Of a stretch of 64,000 nucleotides of DNA, positions 10,401-19,964 are shown one piece after another. Source of the stretch: Candidatus Formimonas warabiya. GTDB lineage: Bacteria > Bacillota > Dehalobacteriia > Dehalobacteriales > Dehalobacteriaceae. Numbering within the stretch: position 1 is the first letter of the stretch; every line of letters starts with the position of its first letter. The notes below the pieces were generated by a model. It was not told the DNA's origin and did not search any database. It was given only the letters and a program-made list of their open reading frames with translations. The stretch lies in NCBI RefSeq assembly GCF_002777255.1, contig NZ_CP017634.1:5282903-5346902 (forward strand). The letters run 5' to 3'. The position numbers and the translations under genes are program-made.

Positions 10401-11134
10401 GCGGAGTTTTTAGACTTCCTATGAGGAATTGAAATCAAACTAACATTTGATGATGGTACGGAAATAATATCGTTTTTAGACTTCCTATGAGGAATTGAAA
10501 TGTTGATGGTTGGTCCGATGGTTGCTTTGACAAGAAAGTTTTTAGACTTCCTATGAGGAATTGAAATCAATTTCATAACCCTTTTCTTCGAGAGCCTTAA
10601 TTGGTTTTTAGACTTCCTATGAGGAATTGAAATTTTAGAGTTCATGGCACTAAAGCTCATGCACTTCTTGTTTTTAGACTTCCTATGAGGAATTGAAATT
10701 CTACAAAACAGTTGAATAGCTTAATGGCCTGATTTGTTTTTAGACTTCCTATGAGGAATTGAAATACTAAAATATCCGACGAGCTTAAAGACTTAGAATA
10801 TAGTTTTTAGACTTCCTATGAGGAATTGAAATCCTAACCGCCAACGCGGGTAAATGTCATTTCCCAATGTTTTTAGACTTCCTATGAGGAATTGAAATGC
10901 GGAAAGAGCGGGCGTATCAAGACAATATATATCAGTTTTTAGACTTCCTATGAGGAATTGAAATATAATTCCGGTATTTTGATCTGATTCAAGTATCCCG
11001 GTTTTTAGACTTCCTATGAGGAATTGAAATCTGTGCTACAATCACCTTAAGTAAATCTTTTGTGTTGGTTTTTAGACTTCCTATGAGGAATTGAAATAAA
11101 TCACACTGTAAAGACCAGGCTCGTTTATAATAAG

Positions 11135-11532
11135 GTTTTTAGACTTCCTATGAGGAATTGAAATTATAAAATACTATAGAAGCAAATCAGAATGGAATGT
11201 GTTTTTAGACTTCCTATGAGGAATTGAAATTAATAAAAATCAATTTGATCTCGAAACCTAATCAAAGTTTTTAGACTTCCTATGAGGAATTGAAATCATG
11301 CATTTGCAACAAACCAATCCGGTAGGACAGAAAGTTTTTAGACTTCCTATGAGGAATTGAAATTATAAAATACTATAGAAGCAAATCAGAATGGAATGTG
11401 TTTTTAGACTTCCTATGAGGAATTGAAATTAATAAAAATCAATTTGATCTCGAAACCTAATCAAAGTTTTTAGACTTCCTATGAGGAATTGAAATCATGC
11501 ATTTGCAACAAACCAATCCGGTAGGACAGAAA
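11135..11532 (+). repeat. 199-bp tandem duplication of three repeat-spacer units
   Basis: The block 11135-11333 (three repeats and three spacers) is repeated as 11334-11532. All three spacers recur in the same order with the same spacing of 199 bases. This indicates unequal recombination or slippage between repeats rather than new acquisition. Confidence 0.97.
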
Positions 11533-14500
11533 GTTTTTAGACTTCCTATGAGGAATTGAAATTTTACGGAATCGGAAAGAATACTGGAAAACTGACTGGT
11601 TTTTAGACTTCCTATGAGGAATTGAAATTAGGCAATTGCGTTTCTTTCAGATGCGTCCTTCATAGTTTTTAGACTTCCTATGAGGAATTGAAATTTGCTC
11701 CTTCTATGTAGCCTAAACAAAAATCATATCGTTTTTAGACTTCCTATGAGGAATTGAAATTCAAAAATACTTCCCGGTACCCTATGTAGTTGAGCCATGT
11801 TTTTAGACTTCCTATGAGGAATTGAAATAGAGCTTGACCGATTGAAGAAGGGCCTCGGTCTGGGTTTTTAGACTTCCTATGAGGAATTGAAATATTGGGA
11901 AGATAGTAACTATAATGGTTTATATGGGGGTTTTTAGACTTCCTATGAGGAATTGAAATTTAGAATTGGAATATCATGTTCCATATCAGATAGAAAGTTT
12001 TTAGACTTCCTATGAGGAATTGAAATTTTGATCGGGGAAGTAGTTAGGCTTGCATATTTCTCGTTTTTAGACTTCCTATGAGGAATTGAAATCCACCGAA
12101 GTGAGCAAGCCCGCATCTCATATCCCATTGTTTTTAGACTTCCTATGAGGAATTGAAATTCCAGTAATTCCGCCTGAAGGTAAATCCCGTTTTCCGTTTT
12201 TAGACTTCCTATGAGGAATTGAAATGTTGTTGCTAATGATGCTTTGTACTTGCCCATGTCAGTTTTTAGACTTCCTATGAGGAATTGAAATTTCTCGCCG
12301 GGGAGCAATGCCCGTAAAATTGTTTTTGTTTTTAGACTTCCTATGAGGAATTGAAATAAGAACATGAAGAATATAACGGACAAAAACAAACAGGTTTTTA
12401 GACTTCCTATGAGGAATTGAAATAGAATTGGCGGTAACGGAGAAATAAACGGAGTAGTAAGTTTTTAGACTTCCTATGAGGAATTGAAATTTAGATTTAA
12501 AAGGTTATTCTTGTTTACATCCTGAGTTTTTAGACTTCCTATGAGGAATTGAAATGCAGCTCTCCAGCGCCTTTCTCCTGCGACCAGCCGGTTTTTAGAC
12601 TTCCTATGAGGAATTGAAATGTTGCAGTAGTTGGTTGGTTGCTATACTATATCGCTGTTTTTAGACTTCCTATGAGGAATTGAAATTTGCAGACACCGGC
12701 AGCATGGCGTGGGGTAAGCGTGGTTTTTAGACTTCCTATGAGGAATTGAAATTTTAGAAAAGATATGGAAATCAATAATGGTCGAGTTAGTTTTTAGACT
12801 TCCTATGAGGAATTGAAATTTCCATTTTAGACTAAGCATATCGGTGTGTCTATTCGTTTTTAGACTTCCTATGAGGAATTGAAATTCGTAAAAATCTTCC
12901 TCAAACTCTCGCGGATCACTGGTTTTTAGACTTCCTATGAGGAATTGAAATTTAAACGTGCCTGCCCTTCCATAGTGAAATTTTTTCGTTTTTAGACTTC
13001 CTATGAGGAATTGAAATTCACAACTTCCCATCTAATAAATTCCTTGGCTACCCGTTTTTAGACTTCCTATGAGGAATTGAAATACTCTTCCTGAGTAGGG
13101 ACAAAGCCGAGTTCAAAGAGTTTTTAGACTTCCTATGAGGAATTGAAATAACGGTATCCGGACAAAGGCTGAATACTTTTCAAATGTTTTTAGACTTCCT
13201 ATGAGGAATTGAAATCGAGAGTAATCGAGGCATATCCATGTTGTGTCACAGCGTTTTTAGACTTCCTATGAGGAATTGAAATACAAAATCGGAGAAAGAA
13301 AACGAAAAAAACAAAAAGGTTTTTAGACTTCCTATGAGGAATTGAAATGAGGAAAAACTCGAGATAGCCCAGCGGCAGATTGATGGTTTTTAGACTTCCT
13401 ATGAGGAATTGAAATCCATAACCGGGAAGGCCACATAATGATCCGGAATAGGTTTTTAGACTTCCTATGAGGAATTGAAATTTTATTGATCCGGGCAAAT
13501 GGTAGCCCGGAAAGTATGTTTTTAGACTTCCTATGAGGAATTGAAATCCAGGAAGCGCAGCAAGCCCTAATCCGGTTGATTGCGTTTTTAGACTTCCTAT
13601 GAGGAATTGAAATATATTAATAGTGATTCCCCCTACACCCGCCAAGCTCAGTTTTTAGACTTCCTATGAGGAATTGAAATCTTCAATGGTCTTTTCAGTT
13701 TGAAACAAAATATAGCGTTTTTAGACTTCCTATGAGGAATTGAAATGATTACCTTCGAATGATACATGAAAAAGCAGACTCGTTTTTAGACTTCCTATGA
13801 GGAATTGAAATACCGACTTCTCAATTAGTTCCTTCCTCCCTTTGCTTGTTTTTAGACTTCCTATGAGGAATTGAAATCAATTTTAGCAAAACCAATATAA
13901 TCCACAGATGAGGGTTTTTAGACTTCCTATGAGGAATTGAAATTTAAACGTGCCTGCCCTTCCATAGTGAAATTTTTTCGTTTTTAGACTTCCTATGAGG
14001 AATTGAAATTGTCCAGCAGGCTAAAGGAAAGAAAGATCGTTACGTCGTTTTTAGACTTCCTATGAGGAATTGAAATTTTAATATACTGCCCCACATAATT
14101 GTGTTAGTTGCAAGTTTTTAGACTTCCTATGAGGAATTGAAATTCCGCATACCCGGAAAGACCTTCCCCGTCCTCTGCCGTTTTTAGACTTCCTATGAGG
14201 AATTGAAATTACGACCAGAATTGACAGAATTGCCGTCGGTCATTAGTTTTTAGACTTCCTATGAGGAATTGAAATCTTTGTTGAGCTGTCATTTGATTCA
14301 CCTCTCATTTGGTTTTTAGACTTCCTATGAGGAATTGAAATATGAAACCGGAGGCCTTTAGAAGACTGCAAGAAAAGTTTTTAGACTTCCTATGAGGAAT
14401 TGAAATTCTACGAAACCTTGTCGCAAATGAGGTAATAAATCGGTTTTTAGACTTCCTATGAGGAATTGAAATCCGGAAGTACAACGAGCGAGCGTTGCTC

Positions 14501-14573
14501 CAATACGAGTTTTTAGACTTCCTATGAGGAATTGAAATTCCTTTCAGACAACCCTTGTCTATTTAGGCAACCC

Positions 14574-15265
14574 GTTTATAGACTTCCTATGAGGAATTGA
14601 AATATAGTAATCGCCAAGGAACGGGTACAAGAGAATGGGGTTTATAGACTTCCTATGAGGAATTGAAATAGGAAAGAAGCAGGAGATTACTTCATTATTC
14701 AGAGAGTTTATAGACTTCCTATGAGGAATTGAAATGCAGCTGCAGAGAATTTCAGTGCTGGGGTCAGGGAGTTTATAGACTTCCTATGAGGAATTGAAAT
14801 TTACTCATCGAACGTACACCCAATTTGGGGATAATGGTTTATAGACTTCCTATGAGGAATTGAAATATATTGCCGCCGGTTTTGTCAAAACGTTGACCAA
14901 GAGTTTATAGACTTCCTATGAGGAATTGAAATTCAAATCCCTTAAATCCTTTTAACATGGTATCCTCTCGTTTATAGACTTCCTATGAGGAATTGAAATA
15001 TCATATTCCCGGCGCAAAACCCCTCCCCGTATCCGGTTTATAGACTTCCTATGAGGAATTGAAATGCAAAAGCATTTAGTAGGCTTTTAGAAAGACAAAT
15101 CACGTTTATAGACTTCCTATGAGGAATTGAAATTGATAACAGGACGATTCCGGTTTCCGGCACCATCTGGTTTATAGACTTCCTATGAGGAATTGAAACT
15201 TGGATAAATGTCCCCGGATGACTGGCTGTGAAAAAGTTTATAGACTTCCTATGAGGAATTTATAA
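14574..15265 (+). repeat. Leader-distal block with variant repeats
   Basis: The eleven repeats starting at 14574, 14640, 14706, 14771, 14837, 14903, 14970, 15036, 15104, 15170 and 15236 share T to A at position 5. All 107 earlier repeats have T there. The last loses its final bases, as trailer-end repeats often do. Confidence 0.95.
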
Positions 15266-15295
15266 TCCTTAAACAAATGAATTTTGGTATGAGTA

Positions 15296-15316
15296 GTTTT
15301 TAGACTTCCTATAGGA
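15296..15316 (+). repeat. Truncated repeat remnant beyond the array
   Basis: After a 30-base gap, the first 17 bases of the standard repeat recur (15296-15312) with the unmutated T at position 5, then break off with one G missing before AGGA. It directly abuts the dead oxidoreductase fragment and marks the old end of the array. Confidence 0.85.
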
Positions 15317-15319
15317 CCC

Positions 15320-15631
15320 ACCTCAATACCGATGAAACGCGTTGGTAAAAGAGGCGAAAACAAATAGGAACAGATTACCTGGGACGAAGCCTACGATACG
15401 ATTGAAAAGAATTTTAGGAAAGCTATCGAAGAATATGGACCGGAGTCCATATTGGGTTATATCGATACCAGCAGAGGTCTAGTGTGGCACATGGGCCGTT
15501 TCATTTATTGTTAGGGTAGCCGGGCGGGGGATTAAGCGGAAATTCTGTTACATGCCCAGAGCTGTGGCAAATATTGCTACTTTGGGCGCTTTTCTGGCTG
15601 CCTATTGTTTCCAATACAAGGTAGAAAATTG
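15320..15631 (+). pseudogene. Fragment of a DMSO-reductase-family molybdopterin oxidoreductase
   Basis: The translated sequence contains PMKRVGKRGENK, then a TAG, then ITWDEAYDTIEKNF and YGPESILGYI, a stop at the end of GRFIYC, and after a frame change CYMPRAVANIATLGAFLAA. These match the conserved N-terminal blocks of molybdopterin oxidoreductases in order. Two stops and a frameshift, no N-terminal Fe-S motif and no remaining two-thirds of the gene show that it is dead. Reading the first TAG as pyrrolysine would not rescue it. It probably marks a gene into which the array region was inserted, or a deletion junction. Confidence 0.85.
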
Positions 15632-15648
15632 ATTCCCTTGATTGGGTT

Positions 15649-15676
15649 ATCGATACTGATAGTATCGATATTTTTT
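15649..15676 (+). terminator. Rho-independent terminator
   Basis: A perfect 9-bp stem ATCGATACT-GAT-AGTATCGAT (15649-15669) is followed by A and six T. It lies after the oxidoreductase remnant and before the TudS-like gene. Confidence 0.75.
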
Positions 15677-15778
15677 ATAGTATGGTTCCATCAGTCCCGG
15701 GGGTATTTTTTTGATTGACCTAGGGTTCGAAAAATAAACATCTTTTATCATTGCACGAAAATAGATTAAATAATTCTA

Positions 15779-16393
15779 TTGGACAATGAATATCTGGTTG
15801 GTTTAATATTTGATCGATGTCGGGGGAAAGTGGTGGAGCTTTTGAAAAGAAACAAAAAAATTGTTTTGTTGGCCCATTGCATTTTGAATGTAAATGCCAA
15901 GGTTTATGGTATTGCCACAGAGCCGGCCGGTTGCACGCAGATTATTACGGGTTTATTAGATAGGGGCTTTGGCATGATCCAGCTGCCTTGTGTGGAGCAA
16001 AGCTGCTTTGGCATCAACCGGTGGGGGCAGGTCAAGGAACAATTGAATTTCCCCGGGTTTCGCACTAAATGCCGCAGCTTGTTGCAGCCTATAGTAGAGC
16101 AAGTGTCGGATTTTTATGCAAACGGTTATGAAATAGCGGCTGTCATCGGTTTAGACGGCAGCCCTGCTTGCGGCGTTAATTACACGTGCACGGGAAATTG
16201 GGGCGGGGAAATTGGCAGTGGCTATGATTTGCCTGCAAAAATTGCCTCTCTTGCGATCTTGCGGGAACCGGGCGTGATGATGGAAATTTTGCAGGAAATG
16301 CTTAAGGAAGCCGGTATTACCGTTCAATTTTTGGCCGTTGATGAGACCAATCCCGAGGCTTCTGGAAAAGATCTTATGGCAAACCTTCGTTGA
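15779..16393 (+). CDS. TudS-related putative desulfidase (CD3072-like)
   Basis: The protein (204 residues from TTG 15779) resembles TudS/DUF523-type [4Fe-4S] desulfidases, which remove sulfur from thiolated substrates such as thiouracil. Cysteines in LLAHC, PCVEQSC and SPACGVNYTC are placed as expected for a three-Cys cluster. I recall a Clostridioides CD3072 family with this N-terminus. The start is uncertain: TTG 15842 or GTG 15833 would begin just before KKIVLLAHC, where family members normally start. It heads a run with a URO-D-fold protein and an amino-acid-type ABC importer, which suggests uptake and desulfuration of a sulfur compound. The substrate is unknown. Confidence 0.75.
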   Translation: MDNEYLVGLIFDRCRGKVVELLKRNKKIVLLAHCILNVNAKVYGIATEPAGCTQIITGLLDRGFGMIQLPCVEQSCFGINRWGQVKEQLNFPGFRTKCRSLLQPIVEQVSDFYANGYEIAAVIGLDGSPACGVNYTCTGNWGGEIGSGYDLPAKIASLAILREPGVMMEILQEMLKEAGITVQFLAVDETNPEASGKDLMANLR

Positions 16394-16429
16394 GCAACTC
16401 CTTTGGATACATAGATGAAGGAATGGAAG

Positions 16430-17551
16430 ATGGCCGATACTGATAAGTTTAAAACAAATTATTTATTGAAGCCGGATTGTGATAACGTTCGTAAAAGGCA
16501 TAGGGATTTTTGGCAGTATCAACCTACAGACTGCCCTTTGCTCTATATTAAAACCAAAAAGGAACGTGCTTTACCTGTACTTTTAGCTGACCAAAACAAA
16601 AGCCGTAAAGAGCTTGAGTTGGACTTGCCCTGGCATATCCGTCATTGTCACAGCCAGGTGACGGTTTATGATTTTTTGTTCGACAGTATGCCTGTATCAG
16701 TTGTTATGTTTGGCCGGGATATCACAAATATGGGTGTGTTGTCCGGGAATGACTTTGATATTCACGCTGCTACAGAGTTTATCACCTTTGAGCAGAACAC
16801 TGATTTTCTTTTTGCTCCTACTCCTGAATTTAACGAAGACCATCCTTTTGTACAAAAGGTGCTGGCAATTTACCAAGGGGTAACAAAAAATATGGGGCAT
16901 GCGGCGTGTATCAATCCGCCGGCGACGGCAGATGCCATGACTACCATGGCGATGATTATGGGGACGGAAAAATTTTTGCGGAGTTTATCTAAACATCCCG
17001 CAGCCGTAAGACAAAAAGCCCTTGAATTAAACAGACTATTTTATCATTTTTATAATTATATTTATGCCTATTTGCTTGAATCCGGTTATGGCGAGTCGGC
17101 TTCCTGGTTTCCGGTGTTTGTGGAGGGCAAATTTGACAGTGTCAGGTCGGATATATCGGTGATGCTCTCGGGAAAGATGTTTGCGGAGCTTTCTTTGCCT
17201 GCTATTGCAGATGCCTGCTCTTATTTGGATGATGCCATGTTTAATTTGGATTCTGTGGAATTAATTCGCTTTTTACAGCCATTATCGGAAATAAAAAAGT
17301 TAAACGGCATTTACTGGAATATTGAGCCCTGGTTGGATAACGTTACCCCATATTTACCTGTATTAAGACAAATTAAGGAAATGGGTTTTCTATTAGCCAT
17401 ACCCTGCAAAGGTGTGGCGGATGCGAAACTGATCATAAACGCTTTGGGAAAAAACGGCTTGTTGCTGGAATTTCCTGTTTTTGAGGAGCAAAGCCAGGGA
17501 ATGGCGGTAGGGGAAGCGGTGGCTGCATTTGCCGGCCATTGTTTATATTAA
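16430..17551 (+). CDS. Uroporphyrinogen decarboxylase-fold (URO-D superfamily) protein
   Basis: The protein has the alpha/beta-barrel features of the URO-D/MtaA/CmuA superfamily, including an N-terminal Arg-rich segment, PPATADAMTTMAMIMG, and a C-terminal WNIEPWLDNVTPYLP region. I see no HxC...C zinc motif like that of methylcobamide:CoM methyltransferases, so a methyltransfer role is doubtful. ATG 16430 is preferred over ATG 16415 because AAGGA (16418-16422) lies seven bases before it. It probably forms an operon with the TudS-like gene and the ABC importer. Function is not known. Confidence 0.6.
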   Translation: MADTDKFKTNYLLKPDCDNVRKRHRDFWQYQPTDCPLLYIKTKKERALPVLLADQNKSRKELELDLPWHIRHCHSQVTVYDFLFDSMPVSVVMFGRDITNMGVLSGNDFDIHAATEFITFEQNTDFLFAPTPEFNEDHPFVQKVLAIYQGVTKNMGHAACINPPATADAMTTMAMIMGTEKFLRSLSKHPAAVRQKALELNRLFYHFYNYIYAYLLESGYGESASWFPVFVEGKFDSVRSDISVMLSGKMFAELSLPAIADACSYLDDAMFNLDSVELIRFLQPLSEIKKLNGIYWNIEPWLDNVTPYLPVLRQIKEMGFLLAIPCKGVADAKLIINALGKNGLLLEFPVFEEQSQGMAVGEAVAAFAGHCLY

Positions 17552-17579
17552 AATTATGATCTATTAAGGGGGAGAAGAA

Positions 17580-18428
17580 TTGAAAAGGTTTAAGTTTACA
17601 GTATTGATTTTAGTTCTTGTTTTATCTGTATTTGCGCTAGCAGGCTGTGGTGGAACAAATAATAGTACCGGGGATGCAGAAAATACTGCCGATACGGAAA
17701 ATAGTACTCCAGCTGATGCATCGCTGCAAACAGTGCTTGACAAAGGGGTTTTGCGTGTTGGTATGTGTCCGGAATATCCTCCCTTTGAGAGTATTAACGA
17801 AAGCAATGAAATTGTTGGTTTTGACCCCAGCTTGGCAGCTGAAATTGCCAAAGAATTGGGTATCAAGGCTGAATGTGTCAATACCCCTTGGGAAGGTTTG
17901 ATCGCGGGATTAAACAACGGCGATTTTGATATTATTATGTCTGCCATGTCTCCGGAAGAAGCAACTGCTGCTACGAAAGCCGTGGAGCTGAGCGATAATT
18001 ATTATGTCATGTCTGATGTGATTGTGGTGCGGTCGGATAATACGGATATTAACAGCAAAGAAGATTTAGCAGGGAAAATAGTGGGTGTGCAGGATGCCTG
18101 CTCTGCCGCGCAAGCTGCGGAGGACCTGCCCAACAAGGGTATTCAGGTGGCAAAACTAAACCACTATACCAGAAATGCGGAAGCTTATGCAGAGCTGGCC
18201 AACGGCAGAATCGATGCTCTTGTGGTCAGTATCACCTATGCGAACGAACAGGCGAAAAATAATCCCGGCTTCAAGGTGGTCAATGATCCCCTTCATGAAG
18301 TAGGCATTGCAGTAGTAGCGAAACAAGGCTCGGTTGCTTTGATTGATAAAATCGACGAAATCGTTGCCAAATTAAAAGAGAACGGCACTTATGACAAAGT
18401 AGCCGTCCAGTGGTTGGCTGCTGACTAA
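17580..18428 (+). CDS. Amino-acid-type ABC transporter substrate-binding lipoprotein
   Basis: This is a family 3 solute-binding protein (282 residues). The N-terminus is a lipoprotein signal: KRFKFT, a hydrophobic run, and lipobox LAGC, followed by a Ser/Thr/Asn-rich linker. The mature part starts with the classic LRVGMCPEYPPFE and has VGFDPSLAAEIAKELG, typical of polar amino acid binders. The start is TTG 17580 behind AAGGGGGAGAAG. The permease and ATPase follow. The two Cys (MCPEYPP, QDACSA) in the binding lobes are uncommon for this family. The ligand is uncertain; the neighbouring desulfidase hints at a sulfur-containing ligand. Confidence 0.9.
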   Translation: MKRFKFTVLILVLVLSVFALAGCGGTNNSTGDAENTADTENSTPADASLQTVLDKGVLRVGMCPEYPPFESINESNEIVGFDPSLAAEIAKELGIKAECVNTPWEGLIAGLNNGDFDIIMSAMSPEEATAATKAVELSDNYYVMSDVIVVRSDNTDINSKEDLAGKIVGVQDACSAAQAAEDLPNKGIQVAKLNHYTRNAEAYAELANGRIDALVVSITYANEQAKNNPGFKVVNDPLHEVGIAVVAKQGSVALIDKIDEIVAKLKENGTYDKVAVQWLAAD

Positions 18429-18454
18429 ATTATACACATGATAAATTTTGCGGT

Positions 18455-18483
18455 GAGCGAACTGTGAGTAACCCAGTTCGCTC
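18455..18483 (+). terminator. Intercistronic hairpin between binding protein and permease
   Basis: A perfect 10-bp stem GAGCGAACTG / CAGTTCGCTC with a 9-base loop is followed only by a weak T run (GTTTAAT). It is likely a partial terminator or mRNA stabiliser that leaves more binding protein than permease. Confidence 0.6.
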
Positions 18484-18509
18484 GCTGTTTAATAAGGTGG
18501 TTTTAGTTT

Positions 18510-19175
18510 ATGAGAAATTTGGATTTTTCCGTGATCGCACCTTATTTTAACCTGTTGCCGGAAGCTATTGCCATCACTTTAAAGGTAGGTATCGGTGGTT
18601 TTATCGTTACGATCATCATCTCCATGATGGTGGGCAGCTTGCGCACCAGAAAGCTTTGCCGGGCTGTCCATTTTTTGCTCACGGTTTATGTGGAATTTTT
18701 CCGAGGCACGCCTTTGTTGATTCAAATTTTTGTCGTTTATTACGGGCTGCCTTCCTTCGGCATTAAAATCGAGCCGATTACAGCTTCCATTGTCACAATG
18801 GGGCTTAACAGCGGTGCTTATATGTCTGAGGTTGTGCGCGCCGCCATTCTCTCCGTGGACAGGGGGCAGTACGAGGCGGCGGCAATGCTGGGCTATAAGC
18901 CTGTGCAGACCATCATCCACATTATTTTACCCCAAGCTTTACGGATTGCCGTGCCGTCCTATATGAACGGTTTTTCCTCTATCATTAAAGAAACTTCTTT
19001 GATTTCCGTTTTGCCCGTGGTGGAGCTGACCAAGCTGGGAAATCAAATTTATGCCAAAACCTATCATCCCTTTGAGATCTATATTACCATGGCAATTATT
19101 TATTTTATCATGACCTATTCGGTAACCTTTTTCGCAAAATGGCTGGAAAGGAGACTCTCTCTATGGGTGAACTAA
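18510..19175 (+). CDS. Amino-acid-type ABC transporter permease (HisM/GlnP family)
   Basis: A 221-residue inner-membrane permease of the His/Glu/Gln family with about five membrane helices. It shows the family N-terminal segment (YFNLLPEAIAITLKVG), the RGTPLLIQIF motif and the EAA loop EAAAMLGYKPVQTIIHIILPQALR that contacts the ATPase. ATG 18510 has AAGGTGG upstream. Its end overlaps the next ATPase gene by 13 bases. A single permease implies a homodimeric channel. Confidence 0.93.
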   Translation: MRNLDFSVIAPYFNLLPEAIAITLKVGIGGFIVTIIISMMVGSLRTRKLCRAVHFLLTVYVEFFRGTPLLIQIFVVYYGLPSFGIKIEPITASIVTMGLNSGAYMSEVVRAAILSVDRGQYEAAAMLGYKPVQTIIHIILPQALRIAVPSYMNGFSSIIKETSLISVLPVVELTKLGNQIYAKTYHPFEIYITMAIIYFIMTYSVTFFAKWLERRLSLWVN

Positions 19176-19894
19176 TCAAAATAAATAATCTGTCAAAGAG
19201 TTTTGATGAGATCAAGGTTTTAGAGTCATTGAATATGCAGGTAGAATCCGGTGAAGTCGTGGCGATCATCGGTGCCAGCGGCAGCGGCAAGAGCACCTTG
19301 GTGCGTTGTATTGCCGGCCTGGAGCCGGTAAGCGGCGGGGAAATTTTATTGCATGATACTGCGGTAGTAAATACCGCAAGTACCAATGGCAAGATCGGCA
19401 TGGTTTTTCAGAATTTTAACCTGTTTCCCCATTATACGGTGGGAAAAAATATCACCATGCCTTTGAAAACAATTTTGAAAATGTCGGATGACCTTGCCAT
19501 CGCCAAAGCGAAAGCTTTGCTGGATAAGGTCCATATTTTAGATAAATTTGACCAGTACCCCAATAATTTATCGGGGGGACAGAAACAAAGGGTGGCCATT
19601 GCCCGGGCATTGGCCCTGGAGCCGGAGATCATTATTTTTGACGAGCCCACATCCTCTCTTGATCCTGAGCTGGCCCACGAGGTATTTGAGACCATCAGCG
19701 ATTTGGCCAAGGAGGGTCAAACGATGCTGATTGTCACGCACCAAATCAATGCCATTCGCCGTTTTGCCACGAGGATTGTTTTCTTGAATCAAGGCAAGAT
19801 TGAGGTAGAAGGGGCCCCGGATTACATTTTTAATCAGGTAGATCATCCTAATTTGCACCAATTTTTGAAGCAAGTTGACTTTGAAGATTTATAA
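19163..19894 (+). CDS. Amino-acid-type ABC transporter ATP-binding protein (GlnQ-like)
   Basis: The ATPase drives uptake through the preceding permease. It shows Walker A GASGSGKST, Q-loop VFQNFNLFPH, signature LSGGQKQR, Walker B IIIFDEPTSSLD and the switch His in IVTHQ. ATG 19163 is chosen because AAAGGAGA (19147-19154) precedes it by about eight bases; the longer frame from 19139 reads into the permease gene. The length of 243 residues is normal for GlnQ. It ends the importer operon, with a terminator directly behind. Confidence 0.95.
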   Translation: MGELIKINNLSKSFDEIKVLESLNMQVESGEVVAIIGASGSGKSTLVRCIAGLEPVSGGEILLHDTAVVNTASTNGKIGMVFQNFNLFPHYTVGKNITMPLKTILKMSDDLAIAKAKALLDKVHILDKFDQYPNNLSGGQKQRVAIARALALEPEIIIFDEPTSSLDPELAHEVFETISDLAKEGQTMLIVTHQINAIRRFATRIVFLNQGKIEVEGAPDYIFNQVDHPNLHQFLKQVDFEDL

Positions 19895-19904
19895 AAAAGA
19901 TCTG

Positions 19905-19940
19905 ATGAGGATTTTATAAATAGAGAAGTCCTCATTTTTT
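19905..19940 (+). terminator. Rho-independent terminator of the ABC operon
   Basis: ATGAGGA (19905-19911) pairs with TCCTCAT (19929-19935), followed by a T6 run. Confidence 0.7.
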
Positions 19941-19964
19941 ATGGGATCGGTAAGGTGATTGACG

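Larger units (their letters stand above)
7492..15265 (+). CRISPR. Type I-B CRISPR array, about 118 repeats and 117 spacers
   Basis: Repeats of 30 bp start GTTTTTAGACTTCC and end with the 8-base handle ATTGAAAT; the middle has a short dyad TTCCT-ATG-AGGAA. I counted 118 repeat starts from 7492 to 15236, spaced about 65-68 bases, giving spacers of about 35-38 bases. Repeats from 14574 on read GTTTATAGAC; the repeat at 15170 ends in C, and the one at 15236 is degenerate over its last five bases. This places the leader at the cas2 side and transcription on the plus strand. Three spacers are tandemly duplicated near 11165-11532, and one spacer occurs twice (12952 and 13944). The many apparent minus-strand ORFs here are artefacts of the repeat. 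Confidence 0.99.

Noticed and set aside
7753..13645. Several minus-strand ORFs with repeated FQFLIGSLKT or SIPHRKSKN blocks
   Set aside because: They are translations of the CRISPR repeat in two frames, with spacer-derived residues between. They carry no start signals and no family likeness.
15365..15367. TAG in the molybdopterin oxidoreductase fragment as another pyrrolysine codon
   Set aside because: A second stop, a frame change and loss of most of the gene follow; this family does not use pyrrolysine.
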